From: Streptomyces sp. AcH 505
GTDB taxonomy: Bacteria; Actinomycetota; Actinomycetes; Streptomycetales; Streptomycetaceae
Direction of reading: 5' to 3'
DNA length: 41,454 bases
Assembly: GCF_000818175.1 (NCBI RefSeq)
Contig: NZ_JTIY01000002.1
Coordinates: 932,117 to 973,570 of the forward strand
Part shown: positions 24,151 to 32,333 of the stretch, piece after piece
Position numbering within the stretch: position 1 is the stretch's first letter
Layout: the number at the start of each line of letters is the position of its first letter
Notes under the pieces: generated by a model
What the model saw: only the letters and a program-made list of their open reading frames with translations
Databases searched by the model: none
What the model was told of the DNA's origin: nothing
Position numbers and translations under genes: made by a program

Positions 24151-25040
24151 TCACCGGTTCCCATGGGGATGTTGAGCTGGTCGGCGATGCTCGTGAGCGC
24201 TGCGCCCAGGGGGAGTGTGACCCGGGTGTGTGCGTAGCGGTCGCCCCGGGTGGGGTCGCGGTTGACGATCAGTACGGGCTTCTCGGCCTGGGCCGCCTGG
24301 CGGACGAAGCGGAGTCCGGACATGACCGTGAGCGAGGAGCCGAGGACCAGGACGGAAGCCGCCGCTTGGACCAGGGCCCGGCAGTGTTCGACGCGTGCCG
24401 GAGGCACGTTCTCGCCGAAGAAGACCACGTCGGGTTTGAGGATGCCGCCGCAGTGTGTGCAGGGCACCACACGGAAGTCACCGATCTGTTCGTCGGTGAG
24501 GTCGGCGTCACCGTCCGGGTTGATGGCGGCGGCCGACGGCTCGAAGCCCGGGTTGGCCTCCTCCAGCCGTCGGGCGAGTTCGTGACGTGGGGTGAGGGTG
24601 CGGCACGAGAGGCAGACGACGCGGTCCAGGCTGCCGTGCAGCTCTACGACGTCCAGGCTGCCCGCGGCCTGGTGCAGGCCGTCGACGTTCTGGGTGATGA
24701 CCCCCGAGAGGACGCCGTGGCGCTGGAAGGCGGCGACAGCGCGGTGTCCGGCGTTGGGCCGGGCGCGGCCGAACGTGCGCCAGCCGAGGTGGCTGCGCGC
24801 CCAGTACCGCCGGCGGGCCTGGGCGCCGGCGGTGAAGTCCTGGTACGTCATCGGGGTGTGCCGGCTCAGGCTCCCGCCCTCGCCCCGGTAGTCGGGGATG
24901 CCCGACTCCGTGGAGATACCCGCACCGCTCAGCACCAGCACGCCGCCGGCGGCCAACGCGTCAGCGACCGGCTGCAATTGGGTGCTGCCGGGTGGCAGGT
25001 TCTCGGTGGGCGTCCAGCTCAGGGTGGGGCGCATGCGCAT
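24147..25040 (-). CDS. Sir2-family NAD-dependent deacylase (sirtuin)
   Basis: Sirtuin of 297 aa, removing acyl groups from lysines with NAD as co-substrate. NAD-binding GAGISTESGIPDYRG starts at residue 39; TQNVDGLH (116-123) and catalytic His135 in VELHGSL are intact; the zinc site is Cys143, Cys146, Cys194 and Cys197 (CLSC and CTHC). GSSLTVMSGL is the usual second NAD contact. The start is MRMRPTLSW at 25040; the frame is open further upstream but not protein-like. A roughly 35-residue insertion between the cysteine pairs is common in actinobacteria. Confidence 0.93.
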   Translation of the reverse strand: MRMRPTLSWTPTENLPPGSTQLQPVADALAAGGVLVLSGAGISTESGIPDYRGEGGSLSRHTPMTYQDFTAGAQARRRYWARSHLGWRTFGRARPNAGHRAVAAFQRHGVLSGVITQNVDGLHQAAGSLDVVELHGSLDRVVCLSCRTLTPRHELARRLEEANPGFEPSAAAINPDGDADLTDEQIGDFRVVPCTHCGGILKPDVVFFGENVPPARVEHCRALVQAAASVLVLGSSLTVMSGLRFVRQAAQAEKPVLIVNRDPTRGDRYAHTRVTLPLGAALTSIADQLNIPMGTGE

Positions 25041-25137
25041 ACGGCCAGGATACGGGCCGGGCAGCGGCGGTACGTGGGCGTCGCAGCCGAGGGCTGTCGA
25101 CCGGGTTCCGGTACGCTCCGTGTGCGTTCTGCCACGG

Positions 25138-25755
25138 CTATGCGCGCACGCGCCGCGCCTCCAGGGACGCGAGGATAATCTCCCGCGACGCGCGGACCGT
25201 GGTCGCGAAGGCGGCCGGGTCCCGCCCGATGCGCTCGGCGCCCGCCCGCATAACACCGGACAGCAGCTCCACCGCGAGGGGCACGTCGCCCACATCGCGG
25301 AATTCGCCGCGCTCGATGCCGTCCCGTACGACGTTCTCCACCTCGACCACGATCGTGTGGAACGGGCTGTCCGGCCCCTTCGGCACCTCGTCGACCAGCG
25401 GACCCGAACCGGGCCGGAACATCAGCTGCATGGACTGGTCCGTCGAGGCCTCCAGAAACGCCTCGATGATTTCCCGCAGCCGCTCGGCGGCCGGGCTGCC
25501 GGACCGCGCGGCGATCCCGGCCACCCGCTCGACCGCGGGGCGGCTCGCCCGCTCGGTCAGCGCCAGGACCAGGGTGCCCTTGTCGCGCGCGTAGTTGTAC
25601 AGCGTGTTGCGCGCGAGGCCGGCCCGGGCGGCGATATGGCCCATGTTGATCGCGTCGTAGTCGCGTTCGAGCAGCAACTCCCGCATCGCCGAGGCGAGGT
25701 CGGCCCACACCATCTCGTGGTGTTCCTCGATGCTGGTTCCCCGGATCCGCGGCAT
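25138..25755 (-). CDS. TetR/AcrR-family regulator
   Basis: Regulator of 205 aa with an N-terminal HTH (about residues 20-65: INMGHIAARAGLARNTLYNY) and an unassigned C-terminal ligand domain. It follows the SnoaL-like gene on the same strand after 77 bp, with GGAGGAG before its start, so the two probably form an operon. The paired dyads 0.6 kb upstream, ahead of the first gene, fit a TetR-family site and thus autoregulation. Confidence 0.9.
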   Translation of the reverse strand: MPRIRGTSIEEHHEMVWADLASAMRELLLERDYDAINMGHIAARAGLARNTLYNYARDKGTLVLALTERASRPAVERVAGIAARSGSPAAERLREIIEAFLEASTDQSMQLMFRPGSGPLVDEVPKGPDSPFHTIVVEVENVVRDGIERGEFRDVGDVPLAVELLSGVMRAGAERIGRDPAAFATTVRASREIILASLEARRVRA

Positions 25756-25832
25756 CCGATCATTCTCCTCCCACTGCGGCTTGTCCGTCGCCCAGGGGCG
25801 AGGGCCGTATGGATCGACGTCAGCCTCGGTGG

Positions 25833-26282
25833 CTACGCGGCTGGCTGCGGCGCGTTCTCCTGGTACGTCGCGGTGAGCTTCACGCGGCTGAGACGCCAGC
25901 CGTCCGGGGTGCGGACCGCTTCGTTGTCGTAGAAGCCGACCACGAGCCAGCGGTTGGGTCCGCCGTTGGTCAGCTCGTCCGGGAGCCAGTGCTCGGCGCG
26001 GACGTGCGCGTGGATCGTCGCACTGTCGCCGTCGATGTCGACGACATGGCCGGTGATGGCATGGTGGGTCGCCAGGAAGGGCGTGAAGGCGGCGCGGACG
26101 TTCTCGACGTAATCAGCGAGCGGCACCGTCATCGGCGGCATCCCGGCGACCGACTCGAAGTCGACCGTGAGCGGGTCGGTGAAGACGAGCTTGGGCAGCT
26201 CGGCGAATTCCTTCAGGTCCGCGATATCGGCATAACGGCCGAGCAGTTCGATGAGATCGGCGCGATCACTGAGCGCATTCAT
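25833..26282 (-). CDS. SnoaL-like / NTF2-fold protein
   Basis: Protein of 149 aa with the NTF2-like pattern: MNALSDRADLIELLGRYADI, a middle HHAITGHVVDIDGDSATIHA, and a final GFYDNEAVRTPDGWRLSRV. These cone-shaped folds include polyketide cyclases, dehydratases and small ligand binders. The start MNALSD has AAAGGGG upstream. An extension to 26396 would run through the palindrome and is not protein-like. First gene of a probable operon with the TetR-type regulator. Confidence 0.85.
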   Translation of the reverse strand: MNALSDRADLIELLGRYADIADLKEFAELPKLVFTDPLTVDFESVAGMPPMTVPLADYVENVRAAFTPFLATHHAITGHVVDIDGDSATIHAHVRAEHWLPDELTNGGPNRWLVVGFYDNEAVRTPDGWRLSRVKLTATYQENAPQPAA

Positions 26283-26356
26283 GTGAAAAGCCCCTTTCCG
26301 TTCACGGCGGCACGTCAGAGCGTTCTGCCGCACCAGGGGTCGCGGAGCATGCTTTA

Positions 26357-26395
26357 TGCGACAACCTGTCGTAAAGATTACGACAGGTTGTCGCA
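26357..26395. promoter_or_regulatory. 39-bp perfect palindrome: paired TetR-family operators
   Basis: Eighteen-base arms around a 3-nt centre, all matched. Each arm is itself a dyad CGACA-N3-TGTCG (26359-26371 and 26381-26393), with centres 22 bp apart, about two helix turns, the layout of sites bound by two repressor dimers. It lies 75 bp before the SnoaL-like gene, probably at its promoter. Confidence 0.8.
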
Positions 26396-26453
26396 AAGAT
26401 CAAGCGCGCAGTCCCGCGCCGGGACGAAACGGGTTGGCGGAAGCCGCCGGCGA

Positions 26454-27710
26454 TCAGCGCGCCGCGGTGCTTTTCCCCTGACGCCGTACGACGAGCACTC
26501 CGCCGGCCGTCAGCAGGAGCGCTGCCGCTGTCCCGCCGATGAGCAGGCTGCCGTCGGTGCCACTGGCGGCCAGGGTGTCGGTCTGCGTCCCGGTGCCCTG
26601 CGTGCTCCCACCCGACGTCGCGCCACCCGACGTAGCGCCACTCGACGGGCCGTCGGTCGGCTCCGAGCCGCCGGTCGACCCGGAACCGCCGCCGACGGCA
26701 GTGGGGTTGACGACAACGCGGGCCGCGTTGTTCTTCGGATTCTCGTCGAAGGGCAGTGTGCCCGAGCGGTGATCGCCCTTGACGAAGGCCACCTTTCCGG
26801 TGGCGTTCTTGACGACCTTGTCGATCCGCAGCCGGAACGGATACGCGCGCTCGCTGTGTTCGTCGGCGTAGTCGTACGGCGTCGTGCAGTGGTACGCCGT
26901 CGGCTTGTTGCCGGTGCCTGCCGGAGCGCAGAACTCGGGGGCCTTCACCACCGTCGTACCGGTGGGGACACCGACGTCGAAGACGCCGATGGGGGAGGAG
27001 ACGTCGTTGGTGACCCAGCCGGGACCCTTGTTGGCGAACGACACCTCCGCCGTGACCGTGTCGCCCGCCTTGCCCCTCACGGTGGAGCCGGTCAGGGCGA
27101 AGTCTGCCGTGTTCTTCGCGGTGATGTCGACGTCCAGCCGCTCGTACCCGTAGGTGGCGCCGGGATCGGCCGGCGGCCGCTGTTCGACGAGCCGCAGGAC
27201 CGCCTTTCCGGCCCCGCCGTCGTCAGCTCCTCCGGGGAGGCCGGCCGGATCCTGCTGGATGGTGAAGCTGAGCTGCTCGTACAGGGCACGGTCCGCGAGA
27301 GTCACCCCCACAGGCTCTTCGAGCGCGTAGACCGAGCCCGGTTCCAGGGTCTGATCGACGGCGCAGACCGCGTTCACCTGAGCCGGCCCCTCGTCCTGCG
27401 CCGGGGTGTTCTCGTAGCGGCAGTTCGCGTACTTCTCGGCGAAGGCGAGTCCCTGCGAGCCGTCGATGTACAGCGCCACCTGCGTCGCGGGTGCGGTTCC
27501 TCGGTTCGTCACCGTGAACGACACGGCCTGCGCGCTTCCGGGGCGTACTCCCTCGATGGGCGCGGTCACACCGAACGCCAGCTCGGCGCCCGGCTCTTCG
27601 CGGTCGGCGGCAGTGGCGACGGGAGCCGAGGCCAGCGCCCAGGCGAGCGCGGTGGCAGTGCCCACTGCGGCCGAACAGCGCAGCGCGGCGGCCAGGGAGA
27701 CGGGTCTCAT
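26454..27710 (-). CDS. Secreted surface protein with variant sortase signal
   Basis: Exported protein of 418 aa: signal peptide (cleavage near ATA, residue 35), two regions resembling DUF11/CARDB-like repeats (VSFTVTNRGTAPATQVALYI and TVTAEVSFANKGPGWVTNDV), a Ser/Gly/Thr-rich wall-spanning linker (about 345-378), then LAASG at 380-384, a hydrophobic helix and a basic tail RRQGKS. This is the layout of sortase-anchored Streptomyces proteins, but the usual LAxTG reads LAASG, with Ser for Thr. The start has AAGGAGC. Function unknown, probably structural or adhesive. Confidence 0.8.
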   Translation of the reverse strand: MRPVSLAAALRCSAAVGTATALAWALASAPVATAADREEPGAELAFGVTAPIEGVRPGSAQAVSFTVTNRGTAPATQVALYIDGSQGLAFAEKYANCRYENTPAQDEGPAQVNAVCAVDQTLEPGSVYALEEPVGVTLADRALYEQLSFTIQQDPAGLPGGADDGGAGKAVLRLVEQRPPADPGATYGYERLDVDITAKNTADFALTGSTVRGKAGDTVTAEVSFANKGPGWVTNDVSSPIGVFDVGVPTGTTVVKAPEFCAPAGTGNKPTAYHCTTPYDYADEHSERAYPFRLRIDKVVKNATGKVAFVKGDHRSGTLPFDENPKNNAARVVVNPTAVGGGSGSTGGSEPTDGPSSGATSGGATSGGSTQGTGTQTDTLAASGTDGSLLIGGTAAALLLTAGGVLVVRRQGKSTAAR

Positions 27711-27886
27711 GGAGCTCCTTCGAGGACATGCGGCCACGGACCACCGCCCCGCACGGATGAACAGTTGCGAAAGAAGACTCCTTCGGAAGCTGGACAGTTG
27801 TACGAACGCAATACATGTCCCATTCATCGAGATGCGACGGCGGGCGGCAGGTCGTCGCCGCTCTCGGCGCGCTCGCGCGGGGACGG

Positions 27887-28507
27887 TCAGTCCGTCGTGT
27901 GGCGGTGGCGCTGGTAGTGGCGGGCCGAGCGGGCCCGGTTTCCGCAGCCTGCGGAGCACCATTCCCTGCGTGGGTGGTTCTTGACGAAATACAGGACGCA
28001 CCCCGGGGCGAGGCAGGCGCGTAGCTGACGGCGGGTGTCCTCGCCGAAGAGGGAGACGGCGTCCTCGGCGATGGCGGAGACGGCGGCTGAGGCGGTCTGC
28101 CCGCTGGTACGGGTGCGGCGGGAGGGTTCCTGGCCGGGTGTCCAGGAGAGGGTCGACCAGCGGGGTGTGTCGCCGGAGGCGCGGTTGAGCGCGGTGACGG
28201 CCGCCCGGAGCTCCCGGGTGTCGGGGGCCGCCGCCGGGCGCGGGTCCTCGGTGGCTTCGGCGGCGAGTCGGCGCAGTGCGTCGCGCAGGCCGACCAGCCG
28301 CCCGGCCAGGCCGTCGAGGTCCGGCACGGTGAGTGTGTCGAGGTCGCCGGGCGTCATCAGGTCCGTCCGGGAACTGACGGCGTGCAGCCACGCCCGGGTG
28401 CTGTCCGGGTCGTGCAGCGCGTCGTGTACGCCGTCCCTGTCCGCCCAGATGGTGTTCATCAGCTCGACGGGGAGCGGTTCGCCCAGGAGCGGTGCATTGG
28501 TGTCCAC
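27887..28507 (-). CDS. CGNR zinc-finger / ABATE-domain regulator
   Basis: Protein of 206 aa: an N-terminal ABATE domain (formerly DUF1470), proposed to bind a small ligand, and a C-terminal CGNR zinc finger with Cys165, Cys170, Cys184 and Cys188; CGNR itself is residues 188-191, followed by the basic RARSARHYQRHRH. The family is thought to comprise stress-related transcription regulators, with few studied. It is divergent from a PNPOx-like gene, with two matching dyads in the gap that are good candidates for its binding sites. Confidence 0.9.
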   Translation of the reverse strand: MDTNAPLLGEPLPVELMNTIWADRDGVHDALHDPDSTRAWLHAVSSRTDLMTPGDLDTLTVPDLDGLAGRLVGLRDALRRLAAEATEDPRPAAAPDTRELRAAVTALNRASGDTPRWSTLSWTPGQEPSRRTRTSGQTASAAVSAIAEDAVSLFGEDTRRQLRACLAPGCVLYFVKNHPRREWCSAGCGNRARSARHYQRHRHTTD

Positions 28508-28529
28508 GCTGCGAGGCTACCGCGCTTCT

Positions 28530-28614
28530 AACGGTTGTGGATAGCTCCAACCGTTTGACTCGGTGGGTCGAGCGTGCGAGGCTGCCTCTAACGGTTGGGG
28601 TCGAAGTCAACCGT
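28530..28614. promoter_or_regulatory. Two AACGGTTG-N10-CAACCGT dyads between the CGNR gene and the flavoprotein
   Basis: AACGGTTG (28530-28537), 10 bases, CAACCGTT (28548-28555); and again AACGGTTG (28590-28597), 10 bases, CAACCGT (28608-28614). The copies are exactly 60 bp apart and share flanking TGCGAGGCT. The first lies close to the CGNR start, the second close to the PNPOx-like start, so each may control one promoter. Confidence 0.75.
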
Positions 28615-28645
28615 CAGAACGTGAGATCGAAGGAGTGCTGCTCTC

Positions 28646-29608
28646 ATGACCGGTTCCGCCTTCAGCGACACGGCACGACAGACGACCGCGGGCTTCCACG
28701 AGGGTGAGCTGGCCGTACAGCGCCAGGCGGGCGTCGCGAGGGACGCGGCCCGGCTCGCGGGCATGCTGGCCCCCGCCCAGCTGCGTGGCGGTGTCACCCG
28801 GTTCCTGGGGGACAGGTCGTTCGCCGCCATCACCGCACGTGACACCGAAGGCACCTTGTGGACCTCCCCGCTCGCAGGGCCGCCCGGCTTTCTCCACGCC
28901 GCCTCGCCGGTCGCCCTCGATGTACGGACGCTGCCCGCGGACGGGGACCCGCTCCGCGACCTCCCGGTGCACCAGCCGGTCGGGCTGATCGTCGTCGAGT
29001 TCGCCACCCGCAGACGCCTGCGGATCAACGGCACCCTGACTCGTACAGACGGCGAGGGGCTGCGCATCGACGTGGAGCAGGCGTACGGCAACTGCCCCCA
29101 GTACATCCAGAGTCGGCACCTTCACCTCGCGCCGACCATGGCCCGCAGCTCGGAGCCGGTCCGCCACGCCGGCGCCCTCACGCAGGCCGATACCGACCTG
29201 ATCCGCCGGTCGGACACGTTCCTGATCGGGACCACCCATCCCACCCGAGGCAGCGACGCCTCGCACCGCGGCGGCCCGCCGGGCTTCGTCCGCGTCGAGG
29301 ACGGACAGTTGTGGTGGCCCGACTACTGGGGCAACAACATGTTCAACACCATCGGCAACCTCCAGACGGACCCCACATCCGCACTGCTTTTCTGCGACTT
29401 CACCACCGGTCGCACCCTCCACCTGTCCGGTCGGGCCGAGCTGGAGTGGACCGACCCCGGTGTCCCCGGGGACGACGACCGGACCGGGCGCCGCGTCCAT
29501 TTCGCCCCCCGGCGCGTGGTGGCGGGCCATCTGCTGCCCGTTCTGGCCGACACTGTGTCCGCGGCGCCCGACAATCCGCCGCTCACCGACCAGCACTCCG
29601 CACTGTGA
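28646..29608 (+). CDS. Pyridoxamine-5'-phosphate-oxidase-like FMN-binding protein
   Basis: Protein of 320 aa with two split-barrel-like halves: [20 protein letters not shown] in the N-terminal half and [11 protein letters not shown] with [20 protein letters not shown] in the C-terminal half, followed by [13 protein letters not shown]. Such proteins bind FMN or F420 and act as oxidoreductases. Its length fits the large PNPOx-like proteins often annotated with oxidoreductase functions. ATG start; the upstream sequence has GAAGGAG. It is divergent from the CGNR regulator and 14 bp ahead of the DUF1348 gene. Confidence 0.82.
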   Translation: MTGSAFSDTARQTTAGFHEGELAVQRQAGVARDAARLAGMLAPAQLRGGVTRFLGDRSFAAITARDTEGTLWTSPLAGPPGFLHAASPVALDVRTLPADGDPLRDLPVHQPVGLIVVEFATRRRLRINGTLTRTDGEGLRIDVEQAYGNCPQYIQSRHLHLAPTMARSSEPVRHAGALTQADTDLIRRSDTFLIGTTHPTRGSDASHRGGPPGFVRVEDGQLWWPDYWGNNMFNTIGNLQTDPTSALLFCDFTTGRTLHLSGRAELEWTDPGVPGDDDRTGRRVHFAPRRVVAGHLLPVLADTVSAAPDNPPLTDQHSAL

Positions 29609-29622
29609 AGGACCGTCCTGCC

Positions 29623-30090
29623 ATGACCGACACACGCCCGCCCGTCCCGCCGTTCGACCTCGAAAGCGCCGTCGCCAAGACCCAAGCCGCCGAAGACGTC
29701 TGGAACACCCGCGACCCGCACCGCGTGGCCCTCGCCTACACCGAGGACTCGGTCTGGCGGAACAGGGACGTGTTCCTCGTCGGCCGCGAAAAGATCGTGG
29801 AGTTCCTCACCGCCAAATGGGAGCGCGAACTCGACTACGTCCTGCGCAAGAGCCTGTGGGGCTTCCGCGAGAACCGCATGGCCGTCCGCTTCCAGTACGA
29901 GTGGCACAACGCCGAGGGCCAGTGGTTCCGCTCGTACGGCAACGAGCTGTGGGAGTTCGCCGAGAACGGTCTGATGCGCCGTCGCGAGGCCAGCATCAAC
30001 GACGTGCTCATCAACGAGTCCGACCGCCGCTACCTCGGCCCGCGCGCCGAGGCCGAGCGCGGTCCTGGACACGACATCCCTCTGGACTGA
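29623..30090 (+). CDS. DUF1348-family NTF2-like protein
   Basis: Protein of 155 aa that closely follows DUF1348: [37 protein letters not shown], then [18 protein letters not shown] and [20 protein letters not shown]. The fold is a nuclear-transport-factor-2-like cone; no activity is established. It starts 14 bp after the flavoprotein stop and is probably co-transcribed with it under CGNR control. Confidence 0.9.
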   Translation: MTDTRPPVPPFDLESAVAKTQAAEDVWNTRDPHRVALAYTEDSVWRNRDVFLVGREKIVEFLTAKWERELDYVLRKSLWGFRENRMAVRFQYEWHNAEGQWFRSYGNELWEFAENGLMRRREASINDVLINESDRRYLGPRAEAERGPGHDIPLD

Positions 30091-30158
30091 ACTGGGGCTG
30101 AACACCCTCCGGCGTGCTGATCCGGTGACTGGTCAGGACGCCGGGCTCAGGTTGAGAG

Positions 30159-30200
30159 CGAGCCGACCTCACGAGCCAACCGCACGAGCCGACCTCACGA
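30159..30200 (+). repeat. 16-bp direct repeat in the promoter region of the zinc-motif gene
   Basis: CGAGCCGACCTCACGA at 30159-30174 and again at 30185-30200, 26 bp apart, within the 175-bp gap 30091-30265. Spacing and position could suit an activator site. No regulator gene is adjacent. Confidence 0.6.
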
Positions 30201-30265
30201 AACGCGATCCGCCGGCGTCTACTGAATGTGCCCCGGACGGGCCGCGCCCGGTCAGGAGGTCGACC

Positions 30266-30880
30266 ATGCCCGAACGTAACCGCGTTACGCCCACCGGCGA
30301 GATCATCGCCACGCCTCTCCGAGGTGCCTGGACCGGCAACCGGGGGATCCTTCACGAGGGGCACGACATCGTCCGCTTCCACACGGGCAACCTCTGGATC
30401 ACCTGCGCACTGCGGTTTCGGAACCGGCGGCGCGAGCAGTGGGCCCCGCGCCACTGGACGAGTCTCTACTTCCACGACGAGGCGGTGTCGTTCGCCGCGG
30501 GTCACCGGCCGTGCGCCGAGTGCCGCCGCGAGAGTTACCGGGCGTACCGGGATGCCTGGACCGAAGGCCTGGGCGTCCCGCCACCCACCGCCGGCGAGAT
30601 GAACCGCCTGCTGCACAACGAACGCATCCACCGGGGCACGCACCGTCGGCGCTACCACGACCTTGCGTGGCGCGATGTGCCGGAGGGGGCGTTCGTCCTT
30701 ACCGAGGACGGCGTACCGGCCCTCGCCGTTGACCGGCACCTCACCGAATGGACGCGCGAGGGCTACGGACGGCACCGCGAGCGTCCCTCGGCGGGCACGG
30801 CGCCGGTCATCACGCCTCCCACGACGCTGGCCGTCCTGCGCGCCGGCTACCCCGTGCAGATCGACGAGTCCGCCCGGTGA
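30266..30880 (+). CDS. Conserved actinobacterial protein with an Ada-like GHRPCAEC motif
   Basis: Protein of 204 aa without a named family that I recognise. Visible features: GHRPCAEC at residues 79-86, reminiscent of the GFRPCKRC zinc motif of Ada methylphosphotriester proteins; a histidine/arginine-rich HNERIHRGTHRRRYH at 117-131; and a conserved C-terminus TPPTTLAVLRAGYPVQID. No signal or membrane segment. AGGAGG sits 8 bases before the ATG. It lies 32 bp before an oxygenase of a family linked to damaged-DNA demethylation, so a role in DNA repair or metal-dependent nucleic-acid chemistry is possible but only inferred. Confidence 0.75.
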   Translation: MPERNRVTPTGEIIATPLRGAWTGNRGILHEGHDIVRFHTGNLWITCALRFRNRRREQWAPRHWTSLYFHDEAVSFAAGHRPCAECRRESYRAYRDAWTEGLGVPPPTAGEMNRLLHNERIHRGTHRRRYHDLAWRDVPEGAFVLTEDGVPALAVDRHLTEWTREGYGRHRERPSAGTAPVITPPTTLAVLRAGYPVQIDESAR

Positions 30881-30912
30881 CCCCTGGCACCACATCTACG
30901 AAGGACGATCAC

Positions 30913-31644
30913 ATGCCCACCGCACCCGAGCTCGCCAGCAGCTTCCACGAGCGCGTCGCCGGCCAGGACTGGGACGCCATCAGCGCCGAACTCGACGCGT
31001 ACGGCAGTGCCCTCACCGGGCCGCTGCTGTCGGACGCCGAGGCCTCCGCCCTCAAGGACCTGTACGAGGACGAGGGCTCCTTCCGGACCACGATCAACAT
31101 GGCTCGCCACCGGTTCGGCTCTGGGGAGTACAAGTACTTCACCCACGACCTGCCGACCACCGTGCTCGGTCTGCGTACGGCCTTCTACCCGCACTTGCTG
31201 CCCCTCGCGCGGGAGTGGGCGCACAAGCTCGGGCACACCGCTCCATGGCCCGACTCGCTGGACGAGTGGATCGCCGCATGCCATGCGGCGGGACAGGAGC
31301 GTTCGGCGCAGATCCTGCTGCGCTACGGCCCGGGCGACTGGAACGCCCTGCACCGCGACGTCTTCGGGGAGATGGTCTTCCCCCTCCAGGTCGTCGTGGG
31401 CCTGGACGCGCCCGGCGTGGACTACACGGGCGGCGAGTTCCTCATGACGGAGCAGCGGGCCCGCGCCCAGTCCCGGGGTTCGGCGACCAGCGTGCCGAAG
31501 GGCCACGGTCTCGTCTTCACCACCAGAGACAGGCCCGTGCCGTCGAAGCGCGGATGGTCGAACGCCCCCATGCGGCACGGAGTCAGCACCGTACGCTCCG
31601 GCTCCAGGCACACTCTTGGCCTGGTGTTCCACGACGCGGCCTGA
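30913..31644 (+). CDS. 2OG-Fe(II) oxygenase of the PF09859 (Oxygenase-NA) type
   Basis: Oxygenase of 243 aa. The iron triad is visible as His147-x-Asp149 (NALHRDVFGE) and His222 (MRHGVSTV). Arg228 or Arg232 may bind 2-oxoglutarate. RTTINMARHRFGSGEYKYF and LRYGPGDWNALHRD are features of the family described as acting on damaged nucleic acids. AAGGACG lies before the ATG at 30913. It forms a two-gene unit with the preceding Ada-motif protein and ends in a hairpin shared with a convergent GNAT gene. Confidence 0.85.
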   Translation: MPTAPELASSFHERVAGQDWDAISAELDAYGSALTGPLLSDAEASALKDLYEDEGSFRTTINMARHRFGSGEYKYFTHDLPTTVLGLRTAFYPHLLPLAREWAHKLGHTAPWPDSLDEWIAACHAAGQERSAQILLRYGPGDWNALHRDVFGEMVFPLQVVVGLDAPGVDYTGGEFLMTEQRARAQSRGSATSVPKGHGLVFTTRDRPVPSKRGWSNAPMRHGVSTVRSGSRHTLGLVFHDAA

Positions 31645-31650
31645 CCGGGG

Positions 31651-31677
31651 CGACCTCGTCACCTCGGTGACGGGTCG
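31651..31677. terminator. Hairpin between the oxygenase and GNAT genes
   Basis: CGACC-t-CGTCACC pairs with GGTGACGGGTCG around a 2-nt centre, with one bulged base. It starts 7 bp after the oxygenase stop and overlaps the end of the convergent GNAT gene. Confidence 0.55.
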
Positions 31678-32333
31678 ATCCCCAGCACGGGCAGACAGTC
31701 GGCGACAGCGGTGAGTTCGATGTCGTCACGGCGCTGCTCGGCCCACCGCTCGCGGGTCAGCCTCCAGCACTTGATCTGCGCCGGCTCGCCCCGTCGCGTA
31801 TCCCAGGACACGCCGTTCGGCACATAGCCCAGGGATTCGGAGACACGGTTCGAGGCGTGGTTGTCGACGAACGCGTCGCTGCCGGCCTCACGGGCCCCCA
31901 GCCCCTCGAAGGCCAGCTGCAGCACTGGCTGCCGCATCTCCTTCCCGAAGCCGCCGCCGCGCACGTCGGGGCTGAGCCAGGAAAACGTGCTGACCGTTCC
32001 GAAGGTGGCGAAGTCGCGGCCGATCAGATCCTGCATGCCCACCGGCTCGCCGTCGACGACCACGACGAAGTAGAGGCGCCAGAAGCCGGCACTCACCCGG
32101 CCCCGGCCGGACCATACGGCCCGCAGCCAACGCCACTCGCGCTCCGGGCTGTCTGCGTAGAGGGAGCTCGGATCGTCGAAGGGCCACGGAGGCTCGGTGG
32201 CCACCCCTTTGCGTACCGTCGGGACCAGGCGTTCGAGGAGTTCGTCCGTCGCCCCCAGCAAGGACAGCCGGGGTGTCTGCACCTGCACGTTCAACGGGGG
32301 ATACGCGGACAGCGCCGCGGCGGTCGTCGGCAT
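31659..32333 (-). CDS. GNAT-family acetyltransferase (RimJ/RimL-like)
   Basis: Protein of 224 aa with the RimJ/RimL pattern: VQTPRLSLLGATDELLERL, then FFVVVVDGEPVGMQDLIG-like strands, TFSWLSPDVRGGGFGKEMRQ as the acetyl-CoA loop, and DNHASNRVSESLGYVPNGVS. The start at 32333 is set by GGTGA upstream and a normal N-terminus; 32345 is an alternative. The C-terminal 35 residues after WRLTRERW resemble an extra acidic tail. Substrate unknown. Confidence 0.82.
   Translation of the reverse strand: MPTTAAALSAYPPLNVQVQTPRLSLLGATDELLERLVPTVRKGVATEPPWPFDDPSSLYADSPEREWRWLRAVWSGRGRVSAGFWRLYFVVVVDGEPVGMQDLIGRDFATFGTVSTFSWLSPDVRGGGFGKEMRQPVLQLAFEGLGAREAGSDAFVDNHASNRVSESLGYVPNGVSWDTRRGEPAQIKCWRLTRERWAEQRRDDIELTAVADCLPVLGIDPSPR

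Noticed and set aside
26454..28610. A single 718-codon protein joining the surface protein and upstream sequence
   Set aside because: The surface protein has its own signal peptide and AAGGAGC site at 27710; the upstream half is out of frame with the CGNR gene and not protein-like.
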